A stretch of 64,000 bases of DNA, from assembly GCA_944474755.1 (NCBI GenBank), contig OX104114.1:82632623-82696622 (forward strand), in the 5' to 3' direction. This DNA is from Limnoperna fortunei. Lineage: Eukaryota > Mollusca > Bivalvia > Mytilida > Modiolidae. The position numbers and the translations under genes were made by a program. Positions 16,158 through 28,756 of the stretch are shown in pieces. Every line of letters begins with the position of its first letter. Positions within the stretch are counted from its first letter, which is position 1. Below the pieces are notes generated by a model, which saw nothing but the letters and a program-made list of their open reading frames with translations, was not told the origin of the DNA and did not search any database.

Positions 16158-17304
16158 AATACAATTAATTAGTTTAAGTTGGAAAGGTAATATTATTTAA
16201 ACTAACAACTACATACGATCCACATTGAAGAGGAAATAAAAAGGGCGTGATATTGATTGCAATATAATGATTTTCAAATAAGAAATCTTTGTACTCAGCA
16301 AATACAAAGAACAGAACAGAATGATATGCACAGTTTAGTTAACCCAGCTGTCTCTTATTAACAGAAACTTTTCATTTTCTCTGTGCCCTAGAATAGTCAT
16401 ATTTAAACCAAGATTTTATAAAACAAAAAGACAATTTTGATTATAAATTCATATATAGTTGTAGATAAAAATTGTAGCATGTTTTTACTGTGTAGGAGTG
16501 ACATCGGAATTTAAAACTATGACAGGTACTGCCAACAGAACTGTTACATACAGTCACCTTGGTATTATATTACTATAACTAAGTTTACTGTAAAGTCATG
16601 ATATTAACAGTTTAAATTATTTATCTTTTGGCAGTATCTTAAACTTTTGTTGTCATTAAAATGGGTACAGGAAGTACAGGAAGTGATGTAATTGTAATGC
16701 ATTATGAAAACATAAATCAGAGTCATTAATGTGCTTTATAATAGAAAAATTAGGTAGTGGTAACAGGTGGGAATGTGACATAATGGACAAAACTTTAAAG
16801 CGTAATTTTTTTTAATATAGTGTAGTTATAATAAAATGATGTAACAAACATAATAAAAAGAAATTGCCACCCTATAACTCTGTATTTTAAACACCAAAAA
16901 GATGACCTAACAGATGTATTGGACATCATGATATTGGAGGGGCGCAAAATATTAGACTTTATTTTTTTTTATAAATAAATGAATAAATTGAAGTGATATT
17001 AAGCATTTTCAATGCAAAATTTTGTCTAAATGATATTTGATTAAAAACATTTTTGAAAGTAAACACCTCGGACATGAAATCTGCCAACTTTTGATAATGA
17101 CTCAAATACAAATTTCCATTCTAATTAACTCGGTAATTAAATACGTCAAAAAATCACACAAATGCAAAATTTTGCAAAATGTTTATCCCGTTGGCACCAT
17201 AATATCTTAAGAAAACTCATAAACATAAACATTTGTTTGCATGTTTTCATGGTGTGGCCTGCTTGAAAAATATGTGATACATGTAGGCAAATTTTCAATT
17301 GATT
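16158..17304. other. AT-rich interval, no gene seen
   Basis: No coding signature, strong hairpin or named repeat was recognised. Confidence 0.5.
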
Positions 17305-17307
17305 AAA

Positions 17308-17735
17308 CTGTGACAATTCTGGGAGGGTTCCCAGTGCTCGACCCACCCACAGAGCAGCCCAGCGGGTCTCCGGACAGCGTATAAGAGAGACCTTGTGAAA
17401 AGTGGAGGAGGTTGTCGGGTCTTAATACGGAAAGCTTGGCCGCGAAATGTAGTGGGTGATGTGTTTGGAGAGTGACACACTCCTTGCACTATAAAGACCA
17501 CTTTTGTAAATCTCAAAAAAGCGTAAGCTTATTGTAGCCGCTACAAAAGGCTAAATTCCCCGCCCCTACCCAATACTACATACTTTTCCGTTGTCAGTCT
17601 AAATTTTATTCGTTATGTAACGCCCCCTTTTCCCGTTGATTTATTGGTTGTTTACTTGTTCTCGTCCTGAATATAGCTGAACTATTTGCTCGCTGGACGT
17701 TAAAAAAAAACATCCATCCAATCAATCAATCAAGC
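17308..17735 (+). repeat. repeat R copy, plus orientation
   Basis: It runs from TGGGAGGGTTCCCAGTGCTCG to GCTCGCTGGACGTTAAAAA and then an AATC-repeat tail (CCAATCAATCAATCAA). It is near full length. Confidence 0.75.
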
Positions 17736-17774
17736 AGTATTTCAGCTTTATTTATTATTTTTTGATTAAATGTT

Positions 17775-18151
17775 ATTTTAACGTCCAGCGAGCAATTAGT
17801 TCAGCTATATTAAGGACGAGAACGAGTGTACAAACAACAATTCAACGTTGATAAGGGATGGACCAACGTGAACTATTTTTTTTTACATCCACTGGAGAAA
17901 TATGAAGCATTTGGTAAAGACGGAGAATTATCCTTCAACAATGAACCTTCTCTTTTGTCGAAATCTACAAAAGGGGTCTTTATTGTTCAAGGAGCGCGGT
18001 ACTATCTTAACGCGCTATCCATTATGGTCCACGGCCAGGCTTTACGTATAATAACCTGGCAACCCGAAAACGATAGGACGCACTGTGCAGCTCTATGTGT
18101 CAAGTACTTAGAACCCTCACAGTATGGGCACAGCAGCTTTAATCAGTCTTA
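17775..18151 (-). repeat. repeat R copy, minus orientation
   Basis: It begins TTAACGTCCAGCGAGC and ends CCTCACAGTATGGGCACAG. It lies tail-to-tail with the copy at 17308-17735, about 40 bp apart. Confidence 0.75.
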
Positions 18152-18179
18152 GACCAGTAAAGAAAAAAAACCAATAAAT

Positions 18180-18440
18180 TAATTATGTCTCCCCCACTTT
18201 GGTGGGGAGATGTATTGTTTTTGTCTTGAAACTTGGTATGGATTGAGGGCACAATATCAACTTCCATTGTTTACATACATTTTACCCTACATGGACAATT
18301 TGGGGTACGGGTAGTTTTTGCAGGCAAAAACAAACTTTAATTTCCGAGACGGAATGAACTAATGCGGTGGATTGGAAATCTAACTCCCATTAGTACAGTA
18401 TGAAGAGTAGGATAGGGAAGTAAATTTGTATCTTATTTAA
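18180..18440. repeat. mollusc-type dispersed repeat with terminal hairpin
   Basis: TCTCCCC-CACTTTGGT-GGGGAGA (18187-18209) is followed by TGTATTGTTTTTGTCTTGAA. This hairpin-led end is typical of an abundant bivalve repeat as I remember it. The right limit is uncertain. Confidence 0.45.
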
Positions 18441-18479
18441 TGACCACTGTACAGCTACTGATTTTCGAAAAATTTTTAA

Positions 18480-18780
18480 ACAGAGGCCTTTAAAACACAA
18501 GGAACGCGGTAGTCTCCGAATATGTCAGCCACTCAGGTCTGATGTTAAACTTTAAGTATTATTACCACGCAACCTCCATATAAAAGTGTTTCCCGTTTCT
18601 GCGACCTGGGGTCAGGCTAGGCAGTCAGTACCGGTGGATTTTGTGCCGGTAATTGTCCCAGTATTAAGAAACTGAAGAAGAAACTGAAATTTATCTTAAA
18701 GCAATTTATTGTTTGTTAACTTGTTCTCGTCCTTGATATAGCTGCAATATTGCTAGCTGGCAACCAATCGATCAACTATT
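18480..18780. repeat. decayed repeat R fragments
   Basis: CAAGGAACGCGGTAGTCTCC (about 18499) resembles the R body. TTGTTCTCGTCCTTGATATAGC...GCTAGCTGGC (18720-18765) resembles the R tail in plus orientation. Confidence 0.45.
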
Positions 18781-18954
18781 ATTACAGCTTACGATCAGTA
18801 ATTGCAGCCTCCGTACGGTTAGATTGTAAACCAGAATTTGTCATAACAATACATAAGCTGTGTACGAACAACTTTTCTAAAATTTATTTGTATGAGCAAC
18901 TATTTATATTTTTAATCAGTCTTATTTTGGCATTTTGAAACGAAGGTTGTAAAA

Positions 18955-19165
18955 AATACCGAACACCAAGGAAACTGTCAAAAAAGACAATCCACAAATC
19001 AAAGTCCAAGAAACCGGCAAACTTAAGAATCAACAACCAAAAATATAGCTACTACAGTAATGGTCCCGACTTGGTACAAGCCTTTCAACAGAAATGGTGG
19101 GTCAAACCAGGTTTTATGGCATGCCAAACCTCCCGCTTCCATTACTTTAGTATGTGAGCTGGTCT
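18955..19165. repeat. dispersed repeat, second copy at 56275
   Basis: GACAATCCACAAATCAAAGTC and the following AGAAACCGGCAAAC...AACAACCAAAA match 56305-56425 with moderate divergence. Confidence 0.6.
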
Positions 19166-19985
19166 GCCGACGAAAACGGTTAGGCACCACACCACACACA
19201 AATTCATATATTTATAGCCCATCTTACATCTGATCGTAATGGTAACGACAGCTGTTGCCAAGTAGTATGCGTCCGTAATTGCTGTCTGTAAACATATCTT
19301 GTAGTCCTGTACAAAGCCAAAGATTTTCTTACTCAGAGGGAATGCACGTGTCTGCAGGGCAATGTTTTAAGAATGTTTCGTGGCCATCACAATATGGCCA
19401 CACATCTAACACAAAAATATAGTAAATCAGGAGGTATCGATACTAATAAAAAATACATTTTCAAATAGTAAGGCTAACAGGAAACGCACTATAACACAAG
19501 CAACAAATATGCCGACCACAGATATCAGATGTTCCGAACTTTGCACACGTCCTGTAGTGTTACTCTTAGTCAAAATAGTTACAAAATTAAGATGCTGATT
19601 TTTCAGACGTCATGGTTATTTTCTCATTATCAATTAAAGTTTTCAAAACATGTTAAACACATTCGTGGGACTACACTACCAATTGGAAAAGGTCGCCATT
19701 ACTAAAAAAATAGAAAGTCTAAATTGGCAAAGTCTTTTATTTTTCGGCAAAAAAAAAAAAAAGTCGAATTTCAACTGTAGTATAAATAGAAAGAACATTT
19801 TGTAGGATTAAAATAATCGATAAACCGATACAGTTGTCGATATTTACGAATATACAAATTAGGTTTATATTGGTATACACAAAAGTTAAAACTCTTCTAC
19901 TTTATTATCACTTTGCCAATTTGAAATATTTGCGTGTAAATGCATTGTAAGATCCCTAACCAAAATTATATCTAAATAATCCCAC
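19166..19985. other. AT-rich interval, no gene seen
   Basis: No recognisable gene or named repeat. It is single-copy within the window. Confidence 0.5.
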
Positions 19986-20174
19986 CAAACAGCATGGTCT
20001 TTTTTAATAAAAGAAACCCCAATATGTCATTTGTATAACTGAGTTTTATTTATCAGAACCCATATGTCGCACAAAAGAATACTCTGGGTTATTTAACAAT
20101 AAATGTAATACATTTTTTGCAATTGTTTTGTCACATGTAATCTTAGATAAAGATGAAAATCTAATAGGTGCCTC

Positions 20175-20560
20175 TTTTTATACCCCCGCAAACTTGTTTT
20201 GGAGGGTATATAGGAATCACCCTGTCTTTCTGTCCGTCTGTCAATATCCCTTGTAAGCGCTTCTCCTAAACCGCGTGACAGATTTTGATGAAACTTTATA
20301 TGAAGGAAGAACATCATATGTAGATGATGTGCATGAAAAATTTTCGCTGTCGGATATAATTCAGGGGAGATAATTGGTCTTAGATTTTTTAAATAAAGTT
20401 TTCAGTGGGAGACGTCGTAAGCGCAACTCGTCGTAAACCGTTTGACAGATTTTGATGAAACTTTACATGAAGGAAGTATATCATGTGTAGATATGCATGA
20501 CGAATTTTTGTAGCTGTCGGATATTATTCAGGGGAGATAATTGGACCTGAAGCGAAGCGT
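20175..20560. repeat. ATACCCCCG dispersed repeat with two 168-bp subunits
   Basis: It begins TATACCCCCGCAAACTTG and then GAGGGTATATAGG. GACAGATTTTGATGAAACTTT occurs at 20276 and 20444, giving two tandem subunits. It has the layout of abundant bivalve repeats with short internal arrays. A copy lies at 26055-26440. Confidence 0.7.
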
Positions 20561-20834
20561 GGGTATCCCATTGTGAGCGTGCTCACAGTCTACACTTGTT
20601 CTTATTTGTGCTTGTCATTATTTACTTACACCGGGATCAAACTGGGTGGGTTCTCAGTGTTTAACTTGCAGACTCAGTGAATCCCCTAGTAGCTGGGTTC
20701 TCAGGTTATAATACGGAAAGCCTGACCGTGCAAAATACAGTGGGTTGCATCATAATTAAGGTCTTTCCCATTTCCAATGTGAAGACTTGTTTTTTTTCTT
20801 CAGATTTTTATTATTCTTCTTTTCCGCAAATTTT

Positions 20835-21490
20835 TATGTTGAATCCAGACCTTTAATAACTTGTATTCAATAGCATAAACGTTTATATTACAATCTTTCC
20901 TAGTAAAATTGAGTTTTGATGCATTTGGTTGTTGTATTACATTAACGGTTACTGTCTCAACAGTTAATGTATTAAACTGTAAAATTCAAAGTTGGAATTG
21001 TTTTCAGGTTAAATTCAGACCTGTAGTAACTTGTATTCAATAGCAAAAACGTTTATATTACAATCTTTCCTAGTGAAATTGAGTTTTGATGCATTTGGGT
21101 GTTGTATTACATTAACGGTTACATTCTCAACCGTTAATGTAATAAACTAAAAAATTCAAACCTGGAAATTTTTTTATGTTGAAACCAGACCTATAGTAAC
21201 TTGTATTCAATAGCATTAACGTTTATATTACAATCTTTCCTAGTTAAATTGAGTTTTGATGCATTTGGGTGTTTTATTACATTAACGGTTACATGAACCG
21301 TTAATATAATAAACTAAAAATTTCAAACCTGGAAATCTTTTTATGTTGAATCCAGACCTTTAGTAACTTGTATTCAATAGCATAAACGTTTATATTACAA
21401 TCTTTCCTAGTAAAATTAAGTTTAGACGCATTTGGGTGTTGTATTACATTAACGGTTACTGTCTCAACCGTTAATGTAATAAATTGTAGC
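20835..21490. repeat. 170-bp tandem array, about four units (D1)
   Basis: TTGTATTCAATAGCA recurs at 20861, 21031, 21201 and 21368 (spacings 170, 170, 167). Each unit holds an inverted repeat of the form TACATTAACGGTTAC...AACCGTTAATGTAAT, with decay in the third. Related half-sites continue to 21617. Confidence 0.9.
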
Positions 21491-22315
21491 CTAAGATAAA
21501 TCTAAGGTGTATTTTACGATCAGGTATGTTTAAATGACCTACTGAGTTTATTGCAAAATGTTAAAAATATTTTAAAAGTTTATTACATTATCGGTTGTTA
21601 TTACATTAACGGTTGCTACAATGCGTGCTTAAAGGGATTTTTCTGGCTGAAAGACCTTATTTGTTGGCGGTGGACGGTCATTCTTAACCTTAAATGTTTG
21701 GTTTGCCCAATGTAATTTTCTTGACAACTACGACATATTATGACATATATTAAATTTTGTGTTGAGCATATAAATTACTTTTTATCGTGAATTGTAGTCC
21801 GTTTTTAAAAGTCAATGTAGAACCTTTTATTAAATATTTGCATACTCCACAGTTAGGGCGTCCACATTTCTTGATTTTAGGTTGTTCTGTTTCCGAGTGG
21901 AGTGGAGTTTGGCACTGGTAGGGATTTTTTTCACTTACGTAGGCTGTCTTTTACTGTTTTGGATTTATATTGGTCTAAGAACTTTTCTGATTTTTGATTT
22001 TAGGATCTCTTTTAAGGATTTTGGTGTTTCAGTATAACTGTCCGAAAAGTCCGTATTTTTAGGATTATGTGTCTATACCTATGCTATGACCTTTTTCTGA
22101 TCTCGTCTTCTGACTGTGTGAACAAGTATTATTACGTAAAGTTACCATTATCAACATCTTTACAATATTTACTAGCAAACGTTACAAACGTTAGCCATAA
22201 ATATTCTCGTAATACATGAAACCGCTTGGAAAATGAATTTACTGTGTAGTTAACTGATGTGATATACAATAGAAAACATTTTGGTGTATTTTCATATTTT
22301 TATTTTAAATAATTA

Positions 22316-22475
22316 AGCCCAACACTGTTAGAATTAGATTTTAATACTACAATGTATCAAATTTTGTGATAACCCTCAGCAGGATTCCAACTCACACTGT
22401 TGTGACACTCTGGCGCACATTCGCCTGCATTATGTCCAGCGGTTTAGACCCTAGGCCAATCTGCTATAGAAAAAT
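22316..22475 (-). repeat. tRNA-derived SINE copy
   Basis: The minus strand carries an A-box-like TGGCCTAGGGTCTAAACCGC and a B-box-like GAGTTGGAATCC, about 60 bases apart, as in tRNA-headed SINEs. A related copy is at 23036-23180, with GAGTTCGAATTCC. Both recur in D2 and Y. Confidence 0.6.
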
Positions 22476-22599
22476 ATTGCTTCATTAACCGAGGTGAAGC
22501 GTAAACATAGACATAGTACATGTGTACTAGCGTTTGATGATGGAACTTTCGTAACCAATACCTATTAATCTAACAATAACCTTATTCAGTATTTTTGTA

Positions 22600-22874
22600 T
22601 ATTTGATTGTTTTGTTTGAATGGTGTGTTAACGCCACTTTCAGCAATTTTTCAGCTATTTCATGGCGTCTAGTTTTTATTGGGGGAGGAAGCCGGAGTAC
22701 CCGGAGAGAACACCTGACATGCGGTAGGAAAACTGGCAATTCTTGTCAATTAAGATTGGAGTCGAGTACACCCTGCCTGCAGTGAGAAACGAACCCGCAA
22801 ATCTCAGTGTTGACAAACCACGTGATCAATAGTAGACGAACTACCTTGACCACCGAGGCCCCTGTTTATTTGAT
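22600..22874 (-). repeat. complete tRNA-derived SINE with 8-bp target duplication (D1)
   Basis: The SINE occupies 22608-22866 and is flanked by TATTTGAT at 22600-22607 and 22867-22874. On the minus strand it starts with GGCCTCGGTGGTCAAGGTAG (A box) and GCGGGTTCGTTTCTC (B box). It then has a body ending CCCCCAATAAAAACTAGACG and a tail GGCGTTAACACACC...CAAACAAAACA. Copy Y has the empty site at about 41656. The open frames on both strands here are SINE sequence, not genes. Confidence 0.88.
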
Positions 22875-23035
22875 ATAGGATGACATAGTTACTTGTCATA
22901 CAGTCACAGTAAGTAAATTTTATACAAACGTCTAAGTATTGTGACATCCATATAAAATATCTATCCAGCGATATTTCTGAAACATCAGAAATACAGAATT
23001 AATATCAAATATTTATATATACGTCTACAAATCAA

Positions 23036-23180
23036 GCCCAACACTGTTAGAGTTAGATTTTAATTCTGTCAAATTTGTGCCTACCCTCAACGGAATTCGA
23101 ACTCACACCGTTGTGACACCGTGGCGCCCATTCGCCTGCAATAAGCGAGTTAGACCCTTCGGCCAAATCGGCTATATAAA
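23036..23180 (-). repeat. tRNA-derived SINE copy
   Basis: The minus strand has TGGCCGAAGGGTCTAACTCGC (A-box region) and GAGTTCGAATTCCG (B box), preceded on the plus strand by AAGCCCAACACTGTTAGAGTTAG, as in the 22316 copy. Confidence 0.6.
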
Positions 23181-23530
23181 AATAACGTAGGTGAATCGTA
23201 AACATAGACATAGTATATAAATAAATCGCCGTCATAATGCACTGGTCGAATTTCTTTTCATTGTTCTGACTGGTTTGTAAGCGACCTTACATTTAGCCTT
23301 GCTCTAGTTATATAAGTCGTCAGAACAACTTCTGGCAATATTCAACCTCGTTATCCACCTAAATTTGTCTACGTTTTTTCAAATCAGCTCAACTGATTAT
23401 GACACACAATCATTAAACCATTAACTATCTAAAACAGCCAAAGAGTATTGTTTTGGAAACTAATAAGCGGAAATGTCAAGTCATTTACTTGATACTATTG
23501 CACGCAAAATACAAATTACTCTGACAGAGT

Positions 23531-23694
23531 TTATAGGATTAAACACTGGGTTTTAGGAAATTATCAATGTGTAAACTCCGGCGACTCACTCGCAAACTAA
23601 ATAAAGTCCGAAGGACTTTATGTCAAGTTTGTGAGGGAGACGCCGGAGTTTACACATTGATAATTTCCTAAAACACAGTGTTTAATCCTTATAA
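23531..23694. repeat. 164-bp near-perfect palindrome (D1)
   Basis: The arms 23531-23583 and 23641-23694 pair with one mismatch and one indel. A nested hairpin ATAAAGTCC-GAA-GGACTTTAT forms the tip. It is repeated at 29414-29577. It is absent from copy Y together with about 565 bp of surrounding sequence. Confidence 0.9.
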
Positions 23695-24523
23695 TTCTGT
23701 GAAATAATCGTTGCGATTTTTAAAACAGCAAAAACATTTACAGAAACCCATCTAGACCTCAAAACGTACCTAGGCCGGAAAGCGTAGGGATATGCAAAAC
23801 ATAGTACCAAGGGAATCGCCGTTCTGTCAAATATTGATAGGATAAAAACAAAATGAAACACTAAATTGTATTTATATTATATTTTATTTGAAATCTCGAT
23901 CGATTTAATTGGAAATCATTGGAGCAGAGAAAACATGGTCCCCCTTCTCGTGGATACGCTAGGAGGACGCCATCTTGTTCACATTGGATACTGAAAATAG
24001 TCCGCTCAGAGGAAATATCGATATATAAATTATTTGAGAAGACACCATTTAAGTGTTTTTATGCAATCAAAGCACTTAATTTAAATAAATTACAGCACGA
24101 ATAGAATTATTTAGTTGTAAATAGATTCCATTGCATTTGATCAATGCAATCATATTTCGTTGATGTGAAACAGGGCTTTGTAGGAAAGAAAACTTACTTA
24201 GCGGCTGAAAAAAGGAGACTTTATTTAAACAGCTTTAATAATTCAACATTGCAAATAACCAGATATATATTATATACTTTAATTGTATAACATCAGTCCT
24301 CACGACATTTACACTTAAATTCAAATGAGTGCAATTTGAATGTAATACATTCTGCTTTCAGTGTGTGATAAATAAGGAAAGGGTAACAAATATATGTTGA
24401 ATAGGGACTAATCTACTTCCGAACAATGTTTGTTGCCTATATGTTATGACTTTTTTTAAATAATACCTACTTGTCTTTGACAGTATAAATATAGTCTCTA
24501 ACAGTTTTCCCGTTTATTACGAA

Positions 24524-24614
24524 AATTTCTCTAATCGAGATAGTACCTTTTAAAGTGCGAGGTTTACCAAGAACTTTAAAAGGTGAAAATGTAACTATTG
24601 AGATTGGAGAAATT
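24524..24614. repeat. foldback element, short form (D1)
   Basis: The outer arms AATTTCTCTAATCGAGATAG and CTATTGAGATTGGAGAAATT match those of the 14769 element. The inner arms ACCTTTTAAAGT and ACTTTAAAAGGT differ from it completely. Confidence 0.8.
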
Positions 24615-26714
24615 ATCGATGTATGTTCTTGCTTAATAATCATTTTTATTCCATTCTAAAAATACAAAAATTAAAAATAGAAAGCTAATGGAACAGTAAA
24701 TGATACCGATACTTAATATTCTATTACTTCACAACTGTGCATTGTTGACAAAAGAAACATTTGAAATTGGACATTTGAATTGAAGTCGAAAACTGCAAAT
24801 TAGATTTTGCTACAAATGGAACTTGGTCTTAATTTTATAGTACTTAAAAGCTGTGCAAAGGTTAAACACAATTTGTCAACACGTTTTCAAGTTACCATCG
24901 GGAAAATATCGATGCAGGGTAAACGGAGTACGGACAGACGACGGCACTCATATCAATAGGACGCTATTACATTAGTGGTGTGGTATAAAATTAGACGGAC
25001 AGACGCCAAGATTAATATCGGGTATCGATCAAAAACATGCTTGGAATCTACACAATTTTTATTCTCTAAAGACAAATAAAAAATCAATCAGGAGACTAGT
25101 GTTGTCTAATTTACTCGCCCAGCCGTACGGAAAAGTTGAGACGCCTACTTAAGTTACATCAAAAATGATTTTAGGTCATTGACATGTGGACAGAAAGCAC
25201 GTAAATGTGGAGTCAACACGACACTTATTAATAATTAAAGTTAAATAGTACGATACTTATTAAGATTAATACCAAATAACTTTCATTAACACAACATTCA
25301 GCTCGATATTTAAAACGCAAAAACAAAATAATCATCTGTGTTGAACAAGTTAAAGAAATACCATTTTGATATCCTAACAATCCAGAAATTATTACAACCT
25401 AGCTCTTAATAAGCTCACTTTCACATTTTCGTTGAGCCGTTTTCAATACAAATTCAGCTTTTCCTTAGTTAAAGGTTTGTCGACAACTTTAGATCTGTGT
25501 AACGTCAACATCTTGTCAATACGTTCGACACCAAAAATAAGTTATCTCTCTTTAAGCAAATTGGGTGTTGTATTTTTAAATCTCTCTACGGACGATTAAA
25601 GATACAGAGTAGTGTCTTTTATTCCTTTTTAAGTAGGTGTTCAAGAAAACAATGGTTCAAAAACGTACAAGACAGGTAGCAGTGAGGCACATTGATCTTC
25701 ATATCGGTCAATATATGGTTAACGTCTACAAGATTAACCCCACATCTTGCAGAATTTTGTATCTGATGAGGGAAACTGTAAACTACTTAAAAAACTACCC
25801 ATTCGATGTAGTCTGTCAGATATATTTACAAAAACAGGTCGCAGCGGGTGGGGCACAATGATTCTCAAACAGCATGGTCTTTTTTAATAAAAGAAACCCC
25901 AATATGTCATTTGTATAACTGAGTTTTATTTATCAGAACCCATATGTCGCACAAAAGAATACTCTGGGTTATTTAACAATAAATGTAATACATTTTTTGC
26001 AATTGTTTTGTCACATGTAATCTTAGATAAAGATGAAAGTCTAATAGGTGCCTCTTTTTATACCCCCGCAAACTTGTTTTGGAGGGTATATAGGAATCAC
26101 CCTGTCTTTCTGTCCGTCTGTCAATATCCCTTGTAAGCGCTTCTCCTAAACCGCGTGACAGATTTTGATGAAACTTTATATGAAGGAAGAACATCATATG
26201 TAGATGATGTGCATGAAAAATTTTCGCTGTCGGATATAATTCAGGGGAGATAATTGGTCTTAGATTTTTTAAATAAAGTTTTCAGTGGGAGACGTCGTAA
26301 GCGCAACTCGTCCTAAACCGTTTGACAGATTTTGATGAAACTTTACATGAAGGAAGTATATCATGTGTAGATATGCATGACGAATTTTTGTAGCTGTCGG
26401 ATATTATTCAGGGGAGATAATTGGACCTGAAGCGAAGCGTGGGTATCCCATTGTGAGCGTGCTCACAGTCCACACTTGTTCTTATTTGTGCTTGTCATTA
26501 TTTACTTACACCGGGATCAAACTGGGTGGGTTCTCAGTGTTTAACTTGCAGACTCAGTGAATCCCCTAGTAGCTGGGTTCTCAGGTTATAATACGGAAAG
26601 CCTGACCGTGCAAAATACAGTGGGTTGCATCATAATTAAGGTCTTTCCCATTTCCAATGTGAAGACTTGTTTTTTTTCTTCAGATTTTTATTATTCTTCT
26701 TTTCCGCAAATTTT

Positions 26715-27370
26715 TATGTTGAATCCAGACCTTTAATAACTTGTATTCAATAGCATAAACGTTTATATTACAATCTTTCCTAGTAAAATTGAGTTTTAAT
26801 GCATTTGGTTGTTGTATTACATTAACGGTTACTGTCTCAACAGTTAATGTATTAAACTGTAAAATTCAAAGTTGGAATTGTTTTCAGGTTAAATTCAGAC
26901 CTGTAGTAACTTGTATTCAATAGCAAAAACGTTTATATTACAATCTTTCCTAGTGAAATTGAGTTTTGATGCATTTGGGTGTTGTATTACATTAACGGTT
27001 ACATTCTCAACCGTTAATGTAATAAACTAAAAAATTCAAACCTGGAAATTTTTTTATGTTGAAACCAGACCTATAGTAATTTGTATTCAATAGCATTAAC
27101 GTTTATATTACAATCTTTCCTAGTTAAATTGAGTTTTGATGCATTTGGGTGTTTTATTACATTAACGGTTACATGAACCGTTAATATAATAAACTAAAAA
27201 TTTCAAACCTGGAAATCTTTTTATGTTGAATCCAGACCTTTAGTAACTTGTATTCAATAGCATAAACGTTTATATTACAATCTTTCCTAGTAAAATTAAG
27301 TTTAGACGCATTTGGGTGTTGTATTACATTAACGGTTACTGTCTCAACCGTTAATGTAATAAATTGTAGC
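26715..27370. repeat. 170-bp tandem array (D2 copy)
   Basis: Same four units as 20835-21490, with a few substitutions. Confidence 0.9.
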
Positions 27371-28481
27371 CTAAGATAAATCTAAGGTGTATTTTACGAT
27401 CAGGTATGTTTAAATGACCTACTGAGTTTATTGCAAAATGTTAAAAATATTTTAAAAGTTTATTACATTATCGGTTGTTATTACATTAACGGTTGCTACA
27501 ATGCGTGCTTAAAGGGATTTTTCTGGCTGAAAGACCTTATTTGTTGGCGGTGGACGGTCATTCTTAACCTTAAATGTTTGGTTTGCCCAATGTAATTTTC
27601 TTGACAACTACGACATATTATGACATATATTAAATTTTGTGTTGAGCATATAAATTACTTTTTATCGTGAATTGTAGTCCGTTTTTAAAAGTCAATGTAG
27701 AACCTTTTATTAAATATTTGCATACTACACAGTTAGGGCGTCCACATTTCTTGATTTTAGGTTGTTCTGTTTCCGAGTGGAGTGGAGTCTGGCACTGGTA
27801 GGGATTTTTTTTTCACTTACGTAGGCTGTCTTTTACTGTTTTGGATTTATATTGGTCTAAGAACTTTTCTGATTTTTGATTTTAGGATCTCTTTTAAGGA
27901 TTTTGGTGTTTCAGTATAACTGTCCGAAAAGTCCGTATTTTTAGGATTATGTGTCTATACCTATGCTATGACCTTTTTCTGATCTCGTCTTCTGACTGTG
28001 TGAACAAGTATTATTACGTAAAGTTACCATTATCAACATCTTTACAATATTTACTAGCAAACGTTACAAACGTTAGCCATAAATATTCTCGTAATACATG
28101 AAACCGCTTGGAAAATGAATTTACTGTGTAGTTAACTGATGTGATATACAATAGAAAACATTTTGGTGTATTTTCATATTTTTATTTTAAATAATTAAGC
28201 CCAACACTGTTAGAATTATATTTTAATACTACAATGTATCAAATTTTGTGATAACCCTCAGCAGGATTCCAACTCACACTGTTGTGACACTCTGGCGCAC
28301 ATTCGCCTGCATTATGTCCAGCGGTTTAGACCCTAGGCCAATCTGCTATAGAAAAATATTGCTTCATTAACCGAGGTGAAGCGTAAACATAGACATAGTA
28401 CATGTGTACTAGCGTTTGATGATGGAACTTTCGTAACCAATACCTATTAATCTAACAATAACCTTATTCAGTATTTTTGTA

Positions 28482-28756
28482 TATTTGATTGTTTTGTTTG
28501 AATGGTGTGTTAACGCCACTTTCAGCAATTTTTCAGCTATTTCATGGCGTCTAGTTTTTATTGGGGGAGGAAGCCGGAGTACCCGGAGAGAACACCTGAC
28601 ATGCGGTAGGAAAACTGGCAATTCTTGTCAATTAAGATTGGAGTCGAGTACACCCTGCCTGCAGTGAGAAACGAACCCGCAAATCTCAGTGTTGACAAAC
28701 CACGTGATCAATAGTAGACGAACTACCTTGACCACCGAGGCCCCTGTTTATTTGAT
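28482..28756 (-). repeat. complete tRNA-derived SINE with target duplication (D2 copy)
   Basis: Same insertion as at 22600-22874, carried along by the duplication. The flanks are again TATTTGAT. Confidence 0.88.

Larger units (their letters stand above)
19986..25867. repeat. tandem duplication unit D1 (5.88 kb)
   Basis: It is nearly identical to 25866-31750 at an offset of 5880-5883, with only scattered substitutions and 1-2 bp indels (for example GATGAAAAT versus GATGAAAGT, and T6 versus T8 near 21930/27810). The junction shares CA between both units. It contains: a repeat with ATACCCCCG (20175-20560), an R fragment (20635-20760), a 170-bp array, SINEs, a 164-bp palindrome and a foldback. 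No protein gene is seen in it. The open frames in it are present in both copies simply because the unit is duplicated. Confidence 0.95.

Noticed and set aside
20835..21490. CRISPR-like array
   Set aside because: Units are 170 bp, all parts are similar to each other, and there are no distinct spacers. This is a satellite in eukaryotic DNA.
22527..22785. Frames of 60-70 codons on both strands, repeated at 28409-28667
   Set aside because: They are SINE sequence with target duplications.
25637..25861. 74-codon frame with counterparts at 31520 and 43950
   Set aside because: It runs through about 160-bp repeat subunits. In Y it is altered and shortened, so there is no sign of coding constraint.
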